Source: Acanthamoeba sp. SK_2022b (taxonomy: Eukaryota; Discosea; Longamoebia; Acanthamoebidae). Taken from it: a DNA stretch of 32,673 nt. The stretch's first letter is position 1, and every line of letters begins with the position of its first letter. The notes under the pieces were generated by a model. The model worked only from the letters and a program-made list of their open reading frames with translations. It was not told where the DNA came from and made no database searches. A program made the position numbers and the translations under genes. Positions 18,519 through 27,417 of this stretch are shown in pieces. The DNA lies in contig JANDJZ010000574.1 of the NCBI GenBank assembly GCA_027943245.1, forward strand, positions 1-32,673, in the 5' to 3' direction.

Positions 18519-19112
18519 CTACTGCAGTTGCAGGCTGGCGAAGAAGTTGTTGGCCTCGTCTGTGCGCGGCTTGTCGCTGTAGATCACGGCATGGTAGAGG
18601 CGCGCGCCCGCCGGCTCCATTCGTGCAAACCACACGCCATGGGCCGTGAGCTTCCAGCCCTGGGGGCCCACGCCTTCAAACGTGGTGCGCAGCGACTGCG
18701 GCAGATTCAAGGCGCCTGCAGGCACGAAGGAGCCATCTTCCTTGGAGCGCAATTGCTTGGCGCCGGCCGGCGCCTGTCCCGGCGCACCCGGATTCATCTG
18801 ACCGAGCACGGCCGCCTGCCAGTACGACAGCATCTCGGCGGCCCTGGAGGGCTCGCTGACCAGGAAGTGGGAAACCGCGTAGGTGGACGCATCGGCGTCG
18901 CATCCCATCATGGACATCTGCACCGTGCCCATGCCCTGGCCCAGTTCCACCGGCCGGGTGGCCGATTGCGGATCGCAAGGCAAAAGCACACGCAGTGGCG
19001 TGCCCTCGACCGCAACCTGCCGCCAATCCAGCCGGGGACTGCATGCGGCCAAGGGCGTCAACACCAGCACAGCGGCAGCAAGCCGCATGGCAGGAGCGCG
19101 GAGCCTTGCCAT
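18519..19112 (-). CDS. Lipoprotein of unknown function
   Basis: A protein of about 197 residues with a lipoprotein signal: MARLRAPAMRLAAAVLVLTP, then LAAC with Cys24 as the lipidation site. The mature part has paired Cys in VLLPCDPQ and MMGCDADA, then EPSRAAEMLSYWQAAVLGQM and HGVWFARMEPAGARLYHAVI, ending NNFFASLQLQ. I do not recognise a named family. The start is uncertain: ATG at 19112 gives the cleanest signal peptide; ATG at 19133, 19142 or 19088 are possible and none has a good Shine-Dalgarno. It lies 118 bases upstream of the EIIA gene on the same strand and diverges from the thioredoxin-like gene. Confidence 0.75.
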   Translation of the reverse strand: MARLRAPAMRLAAAVLVLTPLAACSPRLDWRQVAVEGTPLRVLLPCDPQSATRPVELGQGMGTVQMSMMGCDADASTYAVSHFLVSEPSRAAEMLSYWQAAVLGQMNPGAPGQAPAGAKQLRSKEDGSFVPAGALNLPQSLRTTFEGVGPQGWKLTAHGVWFARMEPAGARLYHAVIYSDKPRTDEANNFFASLQLQ

Positions 19113-19264
19113 GGGGATCAGAAAGCTTTCCATCAATGTCATGCCGGCATTATCGACACGGCCCGCTTGACCGAGACCCGAACTTTTGCCCTTGCCGCGC
19201 ATCGAAACGCGGTGCACGGCATGCGTGCAGGTCTACGGGCACAACTTTGGGCACAATCGTCGCT

Positions 19265-19768
19265 ATGGCAAGCAAACATTGGATCGCAGGCGTGGTGATC
19301 GCCGCAGCCGCCGGAATGGGCGCATGGGTGTATTCGGGCGCAGGCCAGACGGCGGCGCCGCAATCGACCTTCGTGCTGCTGGATGGCAGCAAGCAGACCA
19401 CGGCCGATTTCAAGGGCAAGGTGACGCTGGTCAATTTCTGGGCCACCAGCTGCACCACCTGCGTGGCCGAGATGCCGGAGATCGTCGCCACCCACCGGAA
19501 ATTCCAGGGCCAGGGCTTCGAGACCCTGGCCGTGGCCATGAGCTACGACCCGCCCAGCTATGTGGTGAACTTCGCCGATTCGCGCAAGCTGCCGTTCAAG
19601 GTGGCGCTGGACAACACCGGCGCCGTGGCCCGCGCCTGGGGTGATGTGCAGCTGACGCCCACCACCTACATCGTCAACAAGCGCGGCGACATCGTGAAGC
19701 GCTATGTGGGAGCGCCTGACTTCGCCGAGTTGCACCGGCTGATCGAGAAACTGCTGGCCGAAGCCTGA
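19265..19768 (+). CDS. TlpA-like thioredoxin-fold protein, membrane-anchored
   Basis: A 167-residue protein. An uncleaved N-terminal anchor (MASKHWIAGVVIAAAAGMGA, about 5-24) is followed by a TlpA/ResA-type domain: GKVTLVNFWATSCTTCVAEM with the redox pair C63/C66, LAVAMSYDPPSYVVNFAD, and the cis-Pro loop QLTPTTYIVNKRGDIV. The active site CTTC is unusual compared with CPPC or CxPC of most family members but still a CxxC. Expected role: thiol-disulfide exchange in the periplasm, for instance in cytochrome c maturation; inference. A perfect bidirectional terminator follows. Confidence 0.9.
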   Translation: MASKHWIAGVVIAAAAGMGAWVYSGAGQTAAPQSTFVLLDGSKQTTADFKGKVTLVNFWATSCTTCVAEMPEIVATHRKFQGQGFETLAVAMSYDPPSYVVNFADSRKLPFKVALDNTGAVARAWGDVQLTPTTYIVNKRGDIVKRYVGAPDFAELHRLIEKLLAEA

Positions 19769-19788
19769 TACGGCGCAGGCAAGCCCAG

Positions 19789-19817
19789 AAAAAAACCGGC
19801 ATCACGCCGGTTTTTTT
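19789..19817. terminator. Bidirectional terminator between convergent genes
   Basis: AAAAAAACCGGC (19789-19800) pairs with GCCGGTTTTTTT (19806-19817) around ATCAC. Both strands end in seven T, so it serves the thioredoxin-like gene and the cytochrome c-prime gene. Confidence 0.93.
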
Positions 19818-19832
19818 GCATCTGCATGCCGA

Positions 19833-20279
19833 TCAGCGGCTGCGGAAGCTGTCGTGGCAGGCCTTGCAGCTGGCAGCGGCCGGGCCGAAGGCCGCCTTGA
19901 GCTGGTCCAGGTTGCCGGACTTGGCCGCAGCAGCGAGCTTGACAGTCTCGGCCTGCATCTTCTCCGACAGATCCTGGAACTTGGCCTGCTCCTTCCAGAT
20001 TTCAGGCTTGGCCTTTCCACCCTCCGTGCCTGCGCCGAAACCTGCCCAGGGCAGCTTGGCCATGAAGGCCACCACCTCGGCGTTTTCCTGGGCCGCCTTG
20101 GCATCGAAGGGGATCTTTCCGTTCGCCATCGCACCCAGGCGACCGAAGTGCTGGCCCAGCACGGCCAGCGCGCCCTGGCGGTACTTGATGGCGTCCTCGG
20201 ACTTGGCAAACTGGGCGGAAGCCGGCAGCGCGGTAGCGGCCACCAGGGCGGCCAGCGCCCATGCAGAAACTTTCTTCAT
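19833..20279 (-). CDS. Cytochrome c-prime family protein
   Basis: A 148-residue periplasmic c-type cytochrome. The signal peptide is MKKVSAWALAALVAATALPA, cleaved about after SA at 22. The mature part is a four-helix bundle with SEDAIKYRQGALAVLGQHFG, MAKLPWAGF, and the haem site near the C-terminus, CKACH at 138-142, the hallmark of cytochromes c-prime. AAGGAAAA lies 8 bases upstream of the ATG. Such proteins bind NO or CO and transfer electrons; the exact role is unknown. It diverges from a cytochrome b561-type gene, which suggests a shared pathway. Confidence 0.92.
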   Translation of the reverse strand: MKKVSAWALAALVAATALPASAQFAKSEDAIKYRQGALAVLGQHFGRLGAMANGKIPFDAKAAQENAEVVAFMAKLPWAGFGAGTEGGKAKPEIWKEQAKFQDLSEKMQAETVKLAAAAKSGNLDQLKAAFGPAAASCKACHDSFRSR

Positions 20280-20437
20280 CGTGGTTTTCCTTTTCGAGTG
20301 TGGGGAAATCTGCCGGTCAGTATGGCAGTGACGCCTTGCGGGCGCAGCTTTGATTGACCGCAGCCAGGGTGCATTGACTGCCGGCTCCGGAATGCAGGTC
20401 GGCACAATGCACTCATTCCCACCCACACGCTCATGCC

Positions 20438-21136
20438 ATGGCACAAGAACCGACCGCACAAGGCGCCGCCAAGCACAAGGTCCGCATCTGGGACCTGCCC
20501 ACCCGGCTGTTTCACTGGCTGCTGGCCGCAACCGTGATTGCCCTGGTCGTGACGGCCAAACTGGGCGGCAATGCCATGAACTGGCATCTGCTGCTGGGCC
20601 ATGTCATGCTGGCCTTGCTGCTGTTTCGCCTGTTGTGGGGCCTGGTGGGTGGCCGCTGGTCGCGCTTTGCCAGCTTCATCCATGCACCTTCCGCCCTGCT
20701 GCGCCATCTGCGCGGACAAGGAGCGGAGAGCGACAGCGCAGGCCACAGCCCGTTGGGCGCTCTGTCCGTGCTGGCCATGCTGGCGGTGCTGATCGCCCAG
20801 GTAGGCAGCGGATTGCTCAGCGATGACGAGATTGCGTTCTCCGGGCCGCTGAGCCGCTTCGCATCGGGCGGCACGGTGGCGCAGGCCACGGCCTATCACG
20901 CGCATTGGGGACAGTATTTGCTGTACGCACTGGTGGCCCTGCATCTTCTGGCCATCGTGTTCTATGCTTGGCGCGGGCGCGGCCTGGTGCGAGCCATGGT
21001 GACCGGGGACAAACAGTTGTCCGCGCCAGTACCCGCCTCACGCGACACGGCAGGCAGCCGTTGGCTGGCCTTGGCCCTGGCCTTCGGGGCAGGCGCTGCG
21101 GCATGGTGGGTACAGCAGCTTGGTGGCGCTTTCTGA
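20438..21136 (+). CDS. Cytochrome b561-type membrane protein
   Basis: A 232-residue membrane protein. It begins with RIWDLPTRLFHWLLAATVIA; the WDxPTRxFHW motif with H26 is typical of the Ni/Fe-hydrogenase-type cytochrome b561 family. Other candidate haem ligands are H55 (LLGHVMLALLLFR) and H169 (LVALHLLAIVFY), with H154/H156 before the fourth helix. Membrane segments are at about 24-41, 50-70, 105-125, 158-178 and 208-228. It is divergent from the cytochrome c-prime gene, and such b561 partners commonly sit beside c-prime genes. Predicted to pass electrons from the quinol pool to a periplasmic haem protein. Confidence 0.9.
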   Translation: MAQEPTAQGAAKHKVRIWDLPTRLFHWLLAATVIALVVTAKLGGNAMNWHLLLGHVMLALLLFRLLWGLVGGRWSRFASFIHAPSALLRHLRGQGAESDSAGHSPLGALSVLAMLAVLIAQVGSGLLSDDEIAFSGPLSRFASGGTVAQATAYHAHWGQYLLYALVALHLLAIVFYAWRGRGLVRAMVTGDKQLSAPVPASRDTAGSRWLALALAFGAGAAAWWVQQLGGAF

Positions 21137-21195
21137 CGGCGCAGCCAGAGGTGGGCCGCTTGCCGCTACACTGCGCTTTCCGTCGTTTTAGCTGA

Positions 21196-21693
21196 GTGCC
21201 CGTGGACAAGCCTGCTGTCGCCTTGCTGGCGCCGAATCCCGCGGAAGACTGGGACGAAGTCCGCCAGATCTTCCGGGAGTACGCTGCAAGCCTGGATGTC
21301 GATCTGCAATTTCAAGATTTCGAGGCCGAGATCGCCGATCTGCCCGGCGACTACGCTGCGCCGCGCGGCCACATCCTGCTGGCCAGGGTCGATGGCGCAG
21401 TGGCCGGCTGCTGCGCCCTGCGACCCCTGGACAACTGCGACTACGCCAATGCCGCCGAGATGAGGCGCCTGTTCGTGCGCAAGGCCTTTCGCGGTTTCGG
21501 ACTGGGTCGGCAGCTGGCCGAAGCCATGCTTGATGTGGCGCGCCAGGCCGGCTATGACCATGTGCTGCTGGACACGCTGGACGACATGGAATCGGCCCGC
21601 GCCCTCTACGTCGATCTGGGCTTCGAGGAAATCCCGCCCTACTATCACAACCCCATCGCGGGGGCGCACTACCTCAAGGCCGATATCTTCTAG
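21196..21693 (+). CDS. GNAT family N-acetyltransferase
   Basis: A 165-residue acyltransferase with the acetyl-CoA site RRLFVRKAFRGFGLGRQLAE, where R99-G100-F-G-L-G104 fits the Q/RxxGxG/A motif A. Before it comes the strand GAVAGCCALRPL, and after it MLDVARQAGYDHVLLDT, then SARALYVDLGFEEIPPYYHN, the conserved ALYxxxGF motif. Substrate unknown. GTG at 21196 or at 21202 could be the start; neither has a good Shine-Dalgarno. It stands 59 bases downstream of the b561 gene and ends before a large palindromic terminator. Confidence 0.88.
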   Translation: MPVDKPAVALLAPNPAEDWDEVRQIFREYAASLDVDLQFQDFEAEIADLPGDYAAPRGHILLARVDGAVAGCCALRPLDNCDYANAAEMRRLFVRKAFRGFGLGRQLAEAMLDVARQAGYDHVLLDTLDDMESARALYVDLGFEEIPPYYHNPIAGAHYLKADIF

Positions 21694-21724
21694 GCCGGCC
21701 TGGCTGAACCAGCGCCCCCAATAC

Positions 21725-21761
21725 AAAAAGGCATTGCACCCGGGTGCAATGCCTTTTTTTT
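21725..21761. terminator. Bidirectional terminator: 34-bp perfect palindrome
   Basis: Arms AAAAAGGCATTGCACCC (21725-21741) and GGGTGCAATGCCTTTTT (21742-21758) are fully complementary, with three more T after. It separates the convergent GNAT and peroxiredoxin genes. Confidence 0.93.
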
Positions 21762-21802
21762 CGCAATAGCGCGGTGCACAGGCCAGAAGGCCTGCAGCGC
21801 GA

Positions 21803-22309
21803 TCAGGCCTTGGCCTGGCCCAGCAAAGTGGCCGCGTCGCTGACCTCGAACTTGCCAGGGCCTTCCACGTTCAGCGTGACGACCTTGCCGTCCTTGACCA
21901 GCATGGAATAGCGGTTGCTGCGCAGGCCCAGGCCCTTGCCGTTCAGATCCAGCGTCAGGCCGGTGGCCTTGGCGAATGCGGCGTCGCCGTCGGCCAGCAT
22001 GCGCACCTTGCCATCGGTCTTCTGGTCGCGGGCCCATGCGCCCATCACGAAGGCGTCGTTGACCGACAGGCACCAGATCTCGTCCACGCCGGCAGCCTTG
22101 AAGGCTTCGGCCTGCTCCACGAAGCCGGGCACATGCTTGGCCGAGCAGGTGGGAGTGAATGCACCGGGCACGGCGAAGACCGCGATGGTCTTGCCTGCAG
22201 CGGCTTCGGGCAGCTTCACGGGGTTGGGGCCGATGCTGCAGCCATTGCCTTCGACTTCCACGTATTCCATCAGGGTGGCAGCGGGCAGGGCATCTCCGAC
22301 TTTGATCAT
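21803..22309 (-). CDS. Peroxiredoxin, Prx5 type
   Basis: A 168-residue peroxidase. The peroxidatic Cys is C55 in FAVPGAFTPTCSAKHVPGF, the P-x3-(T)-x2-C site of the Prx5/AhpE group. Two other Cys (C24, C80 in VDEIWCLSVND) could act in resolving or be incidental. Further landmarks are SVNDAFVMGAWARDQ and GLGLRSNRYSMLVKDGKV. AGGAGATAG precedes the ATG at 22309. No glutaredoxin domain is fused here, unlike the hybrid forms of some species. Reduces H2O2 or organic peroxides with glutathione or thioredoxin as likely donors. Confidence 0.95.
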   Translation of the reverse strand: MIKVGDALPAATLMEYVEVEGNGCSIGPNPVKLPEAAAGKTIAVFAVPGAFTPTCSAKHVPGFVEQAEAFKAAGVDEIWCLSVNDAFVMGAWARDQKTDGKVRMLADGDAAFAKATGLTLDLNGKGLGLRSNRYSMLVKDGKVVTLNVEGPGKFEVSDAATLLGQAKA

Positions 22310-22335
22310 CTCTATCTCCTTTGTGGTGCAAAACC

Positions 22336-22360
22336 GGGGGCCGCCGAAATGGCGGTCCCC
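22336..22360 (-). promoter_or_regulatory. GC-rich hairpin between rpsQ terminator and peroxiredoxin gene
   Basis: GGGGGCCGCC (22336-22345) pairs with GGCGGTCCCC (22351-22360) around GAAAT, 10 bp with one G-T (plus) or A-C (minus) position. It lies 27 bases before the peroxiredoxin ATG. It could be a second hairpin of the S10 terminator or a structure in the peroxiredoxin leader. Confidence 0.4.
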
Positions 22361-22365
22361 AAACG

Positions 22366-22393
22366 AAAAAACGACCCACATTGTGGGTCGTTT
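22366..22393 (-). terminator. Terminator of the S10 operon
   Basis: AAACGACCCACA (22369-22380) pairs with TGTGGGTCGTTT (22382-22393). On the minus strand the stem is followed by six T (22371-22366). It lies about 35 bases after the rpsQ stop. Confidence 0.85.
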
Positions 22394-22427
22394 CCTGTGG
22401 CTTTGCAGCCGGTGGGCCTAGGTAGGC

Positions 22428-22697
22428 TTACACCAGAGCAGCCTTTTGCACCAAGCGGGTAGCAACCCAGTTCTTGGTCTTGGACAGCGGGCGGCTTTCC
22501 GTGATTTCGATCACGTCGCCCAGCTTGTACTCACCTTGCTCGTCGTGAGCGTGGTACTTGCTGGACTTGATCATGATCTTGTCATAGATCGGGTGCTTGA
22601 CGCGGCGTTCAACCATGACCGTCACGGTCTTGGCACGCTTGTCGCTGACCACCTTGCCAATCAAGGTGCGCTTGAGGGATTTTTTAGCTTCCGTCAT
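22428..22697 (-). CDS. rpsQ: Small ribosomal subunit protein uS17
   Basis: An 89-residue 30S assembly protein. It starts [20 protein letters not shown], has the OB-fold core [20 protein letters not shown] and ends with [20 protein letters not shown], the S17 signature. It is the last gene of the S10 cluster here: a terminator follows, and the spc genes (rplN onward) do not continue. An ATG at 22697 gives the standard N-terminus. Confidence 0.97.
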   Translation of the reverse strand: MTEAKKSLKRTLIGKVVSDKRAKTVTVMVERRVKHPIYDKIMIKSSKYHAHDEQGEYKLGDVIEITESRPLSKTKNWVATRLVQKAALV

Positions 22698-22710
22698 GTC
22701 GGCTTCCTGA

Positions 22711-22908
22711 TTACTTGGCGGCTTGCTTTTCAGCAAGGATGGTCTTGGCGCGGGCGATGTCACGGCGCGTGGTACGCAGCGTGTTCGTGTTACCCAGCTG
22801 TTGCGTGGCCTTTTGCATACGCAGACCAAAGTGAGCCTTTTGCAGGGACTTCACTTCGGCTTCCAGGCCGGCAACGTCTTTTTGGCGGAGTTCAGCAGCT
22901 TTCGTCAT
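22711..22908 (-). CDS. rpmC: Large ribosomal subunit protein uL29
   Basis: A 65-residue two-helix protein at the exit of the peptide tunnel. It reads [20 protein letters not shown], then [20 protein letters not shown] and [14 protein letters not shown], the standard L29 pattern. AAGGAGAAC precedes the ATG at 22908. Lies between rplP and rpsQ with spacers of 10 and 13 bases. Confidence 0.97.
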   Translation of the reverse strand: MTKAAELRQKDVAGLEAEVKSLQKAHFGLRMQKATQQLGNTNTLRTTRRDIARAKTILAEKQAAK

Positions 22909-22918
22909 GTTGTTCTCC

Positions 22919-23335
22919 TTAGGCACCAATTTGACGGGACACGAAGGTCGTACGCAGCGGCAGCTTTGCAGCGGCCAGGCGGAACGCTTCACGAGCCAGC
23001 TCTTCAGGGACGCCCACGATTTCGTAGAGCACCTTGCCGGGCTGGATTTCGGCCACGTAGTACTCGGGGTTGCCCTTACCGTTACCCATACGCACTTCTG
23101 CGGGCTTGGTAGAGATTGGCTTGTCCGGGAACACGCGGATCCAGATACGACCGCCGCGCTTGACGTGACGCGAGATCGCGCGGCGAGCCGCTTCGATCTG
23201 ACGTGCCGTCAGGCGACCACGGTCAGTGGACTTCAGGCCGAAGTCACCGAAAGCAACGGAGTTACCACGCGTTGCAATACCGGTGTTGCGACCCTTTTGC
23301 TCCTTGCGGTATTTGCGGCGAGCAGGTTGCAGCAT
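22919..23335 (-). CDS. rplP: Large ribosomal subunit protein uL16
   Basis: A 138-residue 50S protein. [60 protein letters not shown] and [20 protein letters not shown] are all L16 landmarks (the last being the signature around the A-site contact). ATG is 2 bases downstream of the rpsC stop region, so it is tightly coupled. Length is normal. Confidence 0.98.
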   Translation of the reverse strand: MLQPARRKYRKEQKGRNTGIATRGNSVAFGDFGLKSTDRGRLTARQIEAARRAISRHVKRGGRIWIRVFPDKPISTKPAEVRMGNGKGNPEYYVAEIQPGKVLYEIVGVPEELAREAFRLAAAKLPLRTTFVSRQIGA

Positions 23336-23337
23336 CT

Positions 23338-24210
23338 TTATTCTCCTTTACCGTCCGCTGCTGTAGCGGGCGCGTCAGTCTTGCGAACGCGCTTAACGGA
23401 ATCAGCGCCAGCGCCGGCGGGCTTGTCGCTGCCGTCTGCAGGTGCTGCGTTAGCGCCTGCGGGGCGGCGGGCACCACGGCCAGCACCGTCACGACGACCA
23501 TCGCCGCGACCATCGCGGCGGGGGCCGCGAGGACGACGCTCTTCTTCGGGGCGGGGGGTCTCGGCTGCCGGCAGGTCGTTACGACCCAGCGTGTCACCCT
23601 TGTAGACCCAGACCTTCACACCGATCACGCCGTAGGTCGTCTTGGCTTCGGAGAAGCCATAGTCGATGTCGGCGCGCAGCGTGTGAAGTGGCACACGGCC
23701 TTCGCGGTACCACTCGCAGCGTGCAATTTCGATACCGTTCAGACGGCCCGAAGACATGATCTTGATGCCTTGGGCACCCAGACGCATGGCGTTTTGCATC
23801 GCACGCTTCATGGCGCGGCGGAACATGATGCGCTTTTCGAGCTGCTGGCAGATCGAGTCGGCGATCAGCTTGGCATCGATTTCAGGCTTGCGCACTTCTT
23901 CGATGTTCACAGCCACGGGCACGCCCAGACGGGTTGCGAGTTCCTTCTTCAGGTTCTCGATGTCCTCGCCCTTCTTGCCGATCACGACACCAGGACGTGC
24001 CGAGAAGATCGTGATGCGGGCGTTCTTTGCAGGACGCTCGATCAGGATGCGCGACACGGCGGCGTTCTTCAGCTTGGCCTTCAGGAACTCGCGCACCTTG
24101 ATGTCTTCGGCCAGCATGCCGGCGAAGTCGCGGTTGCTTGCGTACCAACGGCTGGCCCAGTTGCGGCTAACAGCCAGGCGGAAGCCGGTAGGATGGATTT
24201 TCTGTCCCAT
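23338..24210 (-). CDS. rpsC: Small ribosomal subunit protein uS3 with extended C-terminus
   Basis: A 290-residue protein, about 55 longer than E. coli S3. It starts [20 protein letters not shown]; the KH domain holds [20 protein letters not shown], and the second domain [20 protein letters not shown]. From about residue 228 the protein becomes Arg/Gly/Asp-rich ([20 protein letters not shown]) and then Ala/Pro/Gly-rich, ending [12 protein letters not shown]. This tail is usual in Burkholderiales in my recollection but variable. S3 shapes the mRNA entry site and helps unwind mRNA. Confidence 0.97.
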   Translation of the reverse strand: MGQKIHPTGFRLAVSRNWASRWYASNRDFAGMLAEDIKVREFLKAKLKNAAVSRILIERPAKNARITIFSARPGVVIGKKGEDIENLKKELATRLGVPVAVNIEEVRKPEIDAKLIADSICQQLEKRIMFRRAMKRAMQNAMRLGAQGIKIMSSGRLNGIEIARCEWYREGRVPLHTLRADIDYGFSEAKTTYGVIGVKVWVYKGDTLGRNDLPAAETPRPEEERRPRGPRRDGRGDGRRDGAGRGARRPAGANAAPADGSDKPAGAGADSVKRVRKTDAPATAADGKGE

Positions 24211-24226
24211 ATTCTTCCCAGGCCTT

Positions 24227-24559
24227 TCAGTTGCCAACCGTCACGTACACGTGGCACGTGGGCTTGCTGATGCGATTGCCGCGGCCCTTTGCACGCGCGG
24301 TGAAGCGCTTGAGCGTGGTGCCTTGTTCGACGAAGATGGTCTTGACCTTCAGTTCGTCGATGTCGGCGCCGTCGTTGTGCTCGGCGTTGGCGATGGCGGA
24401 CTCGAGCACCTTCTTGATGATCACGGCAGCTTTTTTCTGCGTGAACGTCAGGATGTTCAGGGCTTGGTCCACTTTCTTGCCGCGGATCAGGTCCGCGACC
24501 AGGCGACCCTTGTCCACAGACAGGCGGACGCCACGGAGAACAGCACGTGTTTCAGACAT
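24227..24559 (-). CDS. rplV: Large ribosomal subunit protein uL22
   Basis: A 110-residue 50S protein lining the exit tunnel. [40 protein letters not shown] and the C-terminal hairpin region [20 protein letters not shown] are standard. The tunnel-tip loop that carries macrolide-resistance changes looks normal here. Spacers to rpsC and rpsS are 16 and 10 bases. Confidence 0.98.
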   Translation of the reverse strand: MSETRAVLRGVRLSVDKGRLVADLIRGKKVDQALNILTFTQKKAAVIIKKVLESAIANAEHNDGADIDELKVKTIFVEQGTTLKRFTARAKGRGNRISKPTCHVYVTVGN

Positions 24560-24569
24560 GTTCTATTCC

Positions 24570-24845
24570 TTACTTCTTGGCTTTTTTGTCCGCCGGGTGA
24601 CCCTTGAAGGTACGGGTCAGCGCGAATTCGCCGAGCTTGTGGCCGACCATCTGGTCAGTCACATACACGGGCACGTGCTGCTTGCCGTTGTGCACGGCAA
24701 TGGTCAGACCGATGAACTCGGGCAGAACCATGGAGCGACGCGACCAGGTCTTGACGGGCTTCTTGTCCTTGGTGGCGACGGCCTTCTCGGCCTTTGCCAG
24801 CAAGTGATGGTCAACAAACGGACCCTTTTTAAGAGAACGAGTCAT
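24570..24845 (-). CDS. rpsS: Small ribosomal subunit protein uS19
   Basis: A 91-residue protein of the 30S head, complexed with S13. [40 protein letters not shown] and [20 protein letters not shown] are the S19 landmarks. Ten bases separate it from rplB and from rplV. Confidence 0.98.
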   Translation of the reverse strand: MTRSLKKGPFVDHHLLAKAEKAVATKDKKPVKTWSRRSMVLPEFIGLTIAVHNGKQHVPVYVTDQMVGHKLGEFALTRTFKGHPADKKAKK

Positions 24846-24855
24846 TTGCTACCCT

Positions 24856-24973
24856 TTACTTCTTACGACGCGACACAATCATCGACTGCGTGCGCTTGTT
24901 GTTACGGGTACGGTAGCCCTTCGTCAGGTTGCCCCATGGGTCAACAGCGTGACGACCTTCACCGGTCTTGCCT

Positions 24974-25008
<35 letters not shown>

Positions 25009-25680
25009 CACCACGCCGCGAACGGTCGGGCGGATACCCATCCAGCGCTTCACACCGGCCTTGCCCAGACGGCGCAGGCTGTGCTCTTCGTTGGCGACTT
25101 CACCGATGGTCGCGCGGCATTCGATGTGCACCTTGCGCACTTCGCCGGAACGCATACGCACTTGGGCGTAGATGCCTTCACGGGCCAGCAGCGTAGCCGA
25201 CGTACCTGCCGAACGGGCGATCTGCGCGCCAGCGCCGATCTTCAGTTCGATGCAGTGGATGGTCGAACCCACGGGGATGTTGCGGATCGGCAGGGTGTTG
25301 CCCACGCGGATCGGGGCTTCCGAACCGCTGACGATCGTTGCGCCGACTTCCAGGTTGCGCGGAGCAATGATGTAGCGACGCTCGCCGTCGGCATAGCACA
25401 CCAGAGCGATGTGGGCCGTACGGTTGGGGTCGTACTCAATGCGCTCGACCTTGGCGGGGATGCCGTCCTTGGTGCGCTTGAAGTCCACCACGCGATAGTG
25501 GTGCTTGTGGCCACCGCCCTTGTGACGGGTGGTGATGTGACCGTTGTTGTTACGGCCCGACTTCTGGTGCTGAGGCTCCAGCAGGGGGGCGAAACCTGCA
25601 CCCTTGTGCAGATGGTCACGCGTGACCTTGACCGTGCCGCGTTGGCCGGGGGTCGTCGGTTTGAGCTTGATAACAGCCAT
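24856..25680 (-). CDS. rplB: Large ribosomal subunit protein uL2
   Basis: A 274-residue protein near the peptidyl transferase centre. [20 protein letters not shown] starts it; [40 protein letters not shown] and [20 protein letters not shown] are the standard landmarks. His230 in PVDHPHGGG corresponds to the E. coli His229 that is important for activity. Two bases separate the rplW stop from its ATG. Confidence 0.99.
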
Positions 25681-25682
25681 GA

Positions 25683-25997
25683 TTACGCAGCCTCCCCGGA
25701 CAGGTTCAGCTCTTGACCGGGCTTGAGCATCACGTAGGCCTTGCGAACGTGGTCGCGGCGGCCGGTGGTCTTGCCAAAGCGCTTGGTCTTGCCCTTGATG
25801 TTCACCACGGAGACACCAGCAACTTCCACCTTGAACATCAGTTCCACGGCGGCCTTGATTTCATGCTTGGTGGCGCTCTGCAGCACCTTGAACGTCACGG
25901 CGTTGGACTTCTCTGCAACCATGGTGGCCTTTTCGGACACGATGGGAGCAACCAACACCTGCATCAGACGACCTTCGTCAAACTTGAGCGTGCTCAT
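25683..25997 (-). CDS. rplW: Large ribosomal subunit protein uL23
   Basis: A 104-residue protein at the tunnel exit, docking site of trigger factor and [63 protein letters not shown] and [20 protein letters not shown] match the family. Its ATG overlaps the rplD stop by 4 bases (ATGA). Confidence 0.97.
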
Positions 25998-26614
25998 TCG
26001 AACATCTCCTTGAGTTTGTCGATCGCACCCTTGGTGACGAGCACTTTCTTGTAGTGCACCAGCGACACGGGGTCGGCGTAGCGCGGCTCGACCACGAACA
26101 CGTTCTTCAGATTGCGGGAAGCCAGGTACAGGTTCTCGTCGACTTCTTCAGCGATCACCATGACCGATTCCAGGTTCATGGCCTTGAACTTGTCGGCCAG
26201 CACCTTGGTCTTGGGGCTTTCGAGCTTGAGCGAGTCCACCACGGCCAGACGGCCTTCGCGGGCCAGCTGCGACAGGATGGCAACCATGCCGGCGCGGTAC
26301 ATCTTCTTGTTGATCTTCTGCGTGAAGTTTTCTTCAGGCAGATTCGGGAAGATGCGGCCGCCGCCACGCCACAGAGGCGAGGAGGACATACCGGCACGAG
26401 CACGGCCGGTGCCCTTTTGCTTGAACGGCTTGGCGGTCGTGTGACGAACCTGCTCGCGGTCCTTCTGAGCGCGAGTGCCCTGGCGTGCGTTGGCACGGTA
26501 GGCGATCACGATCTGGTGGACGAGGTCTTCGTTGAATTCACGGCCGAAAACAGTCTCGGGCGCATCAAACTTGGATGCGGCCTGGCCTTGTTCATTCAGG
26601 AGTTCGAGCTGCAT
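25994..26614 (-). CDS. rplD: Large ribosomal subunit protein uL4
   Basis: A 206-residue 50S protein. [20 protein letters not shown], then [20 protein letters not shown], the extended tunnel loop [29 protein letters not shown] and a C-terminal globular part ending [12 protein letters not shown]. In enterics L4 also represses the S10 operon; the leader site here is in a different position (see rpsJ-rplC). The ATG overlaps the rplC stop by one base (TAATG). Confidence 0.97.
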
Positions 26615-27288
26615 TAGTTCGCTCCCTTGGAAGCTTTGGCCTTGATGGCGGGGCGCACCGTCACGAAGCCACCCTTGGAGCCCGGAACAGCGCCCTTGAT
26701 CAAGAGCAGTTGGCGTGCTTCGTCAATGCGAACCACGTCGAGATTTTGGGTGGTGATGGTTTCATCGCCCATGTGGCCGGTCATCTTCTTGCCCGGGAAC
26801 ACGCGACCTGGATCCTGGGCCATCGAGATGGAGCCGGGAACATTGTGCGAACGGCTGTTGCCGTGCGAGGCGCGCTGCGAGCGGAAGTTGTGACGCTTGA
26901 TGGTGCCGGCGAAGCCCTTACCGATGGAAGTGCCTTGCACGTCCACCTTCTGGCCCACCGAGAACAGCTCGGCGACGGGCAGGACGGAGCCTGCGGCGTA
27001 CTTGCCAGCGGTTTCTTCGGTCACGCGGAATTCACCCATCACTTCACCGGCTTCGACACCTGCCTTGGCAAGGTGGCCGGCTTCTGGCTTGGTCACGCGA
27101 GATGCCTTGCGCGAACCGAAAGTGACCTGCAGGGCCACGTAGCCATCGTTCTCTTGGGTTTTGACCTGAGTCACGCGGTTGTTCGACACATCCACCACTG
27201 TGACAGGCACTGCGTCCCCATCATCAGTGAACAGACGCATCATGCCCACCTTGCGACCCAGCAACCCGAGGGAGTTGCTCAGACTCAT
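26614..27288 (-). CDS. rplC: Large ribosomal subunit protein uL3
   Basis: A 224-residue 50S protein that nucleates assembly near the peptidyl transferase centre. [20 protein letters not shown] starts it; [40 protein letters not shown] and [20 protein letters not shown] are landmarks (the loop Gln is the PrmB methylation target in other species). I start it at 27288; a longer upstream frame lacks homology. It is separated from rpsJ by 211 bases, unlike all other junctions of the cluster. Confidence 0.97.
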
Positions 27289-27390
27289 TTGTTTGCTCCA
27301 AAACTTCCGCCGCTGAAACTGCAATTGGCCCAGCGTTGCGCTCCCGCCCCAGATGACCAAGGCCTTGCGCACGAAAGAAGGTTGATAAAA

Positions 27391-27411
27391 CTTCGCTCAA
27401 GAAAGGCGAAG
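27391..27411 (-). promoter_or_regulatory. Hairpin at the 5' end of the S10 operon leader
   Basis: On the minus strand CTTCGC pairs with GCGAAG (27411-27406 with 27396-27391) around a 9-base loop, and TTTT follows (27390-27387). It would lie right at the start of the transcript from the promoter at 27418-27446, and could be a 5' stabilising hairpin or an early attenuator. Confidence 0.4.
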
Positions 27412-27417
27412 CCCCAA

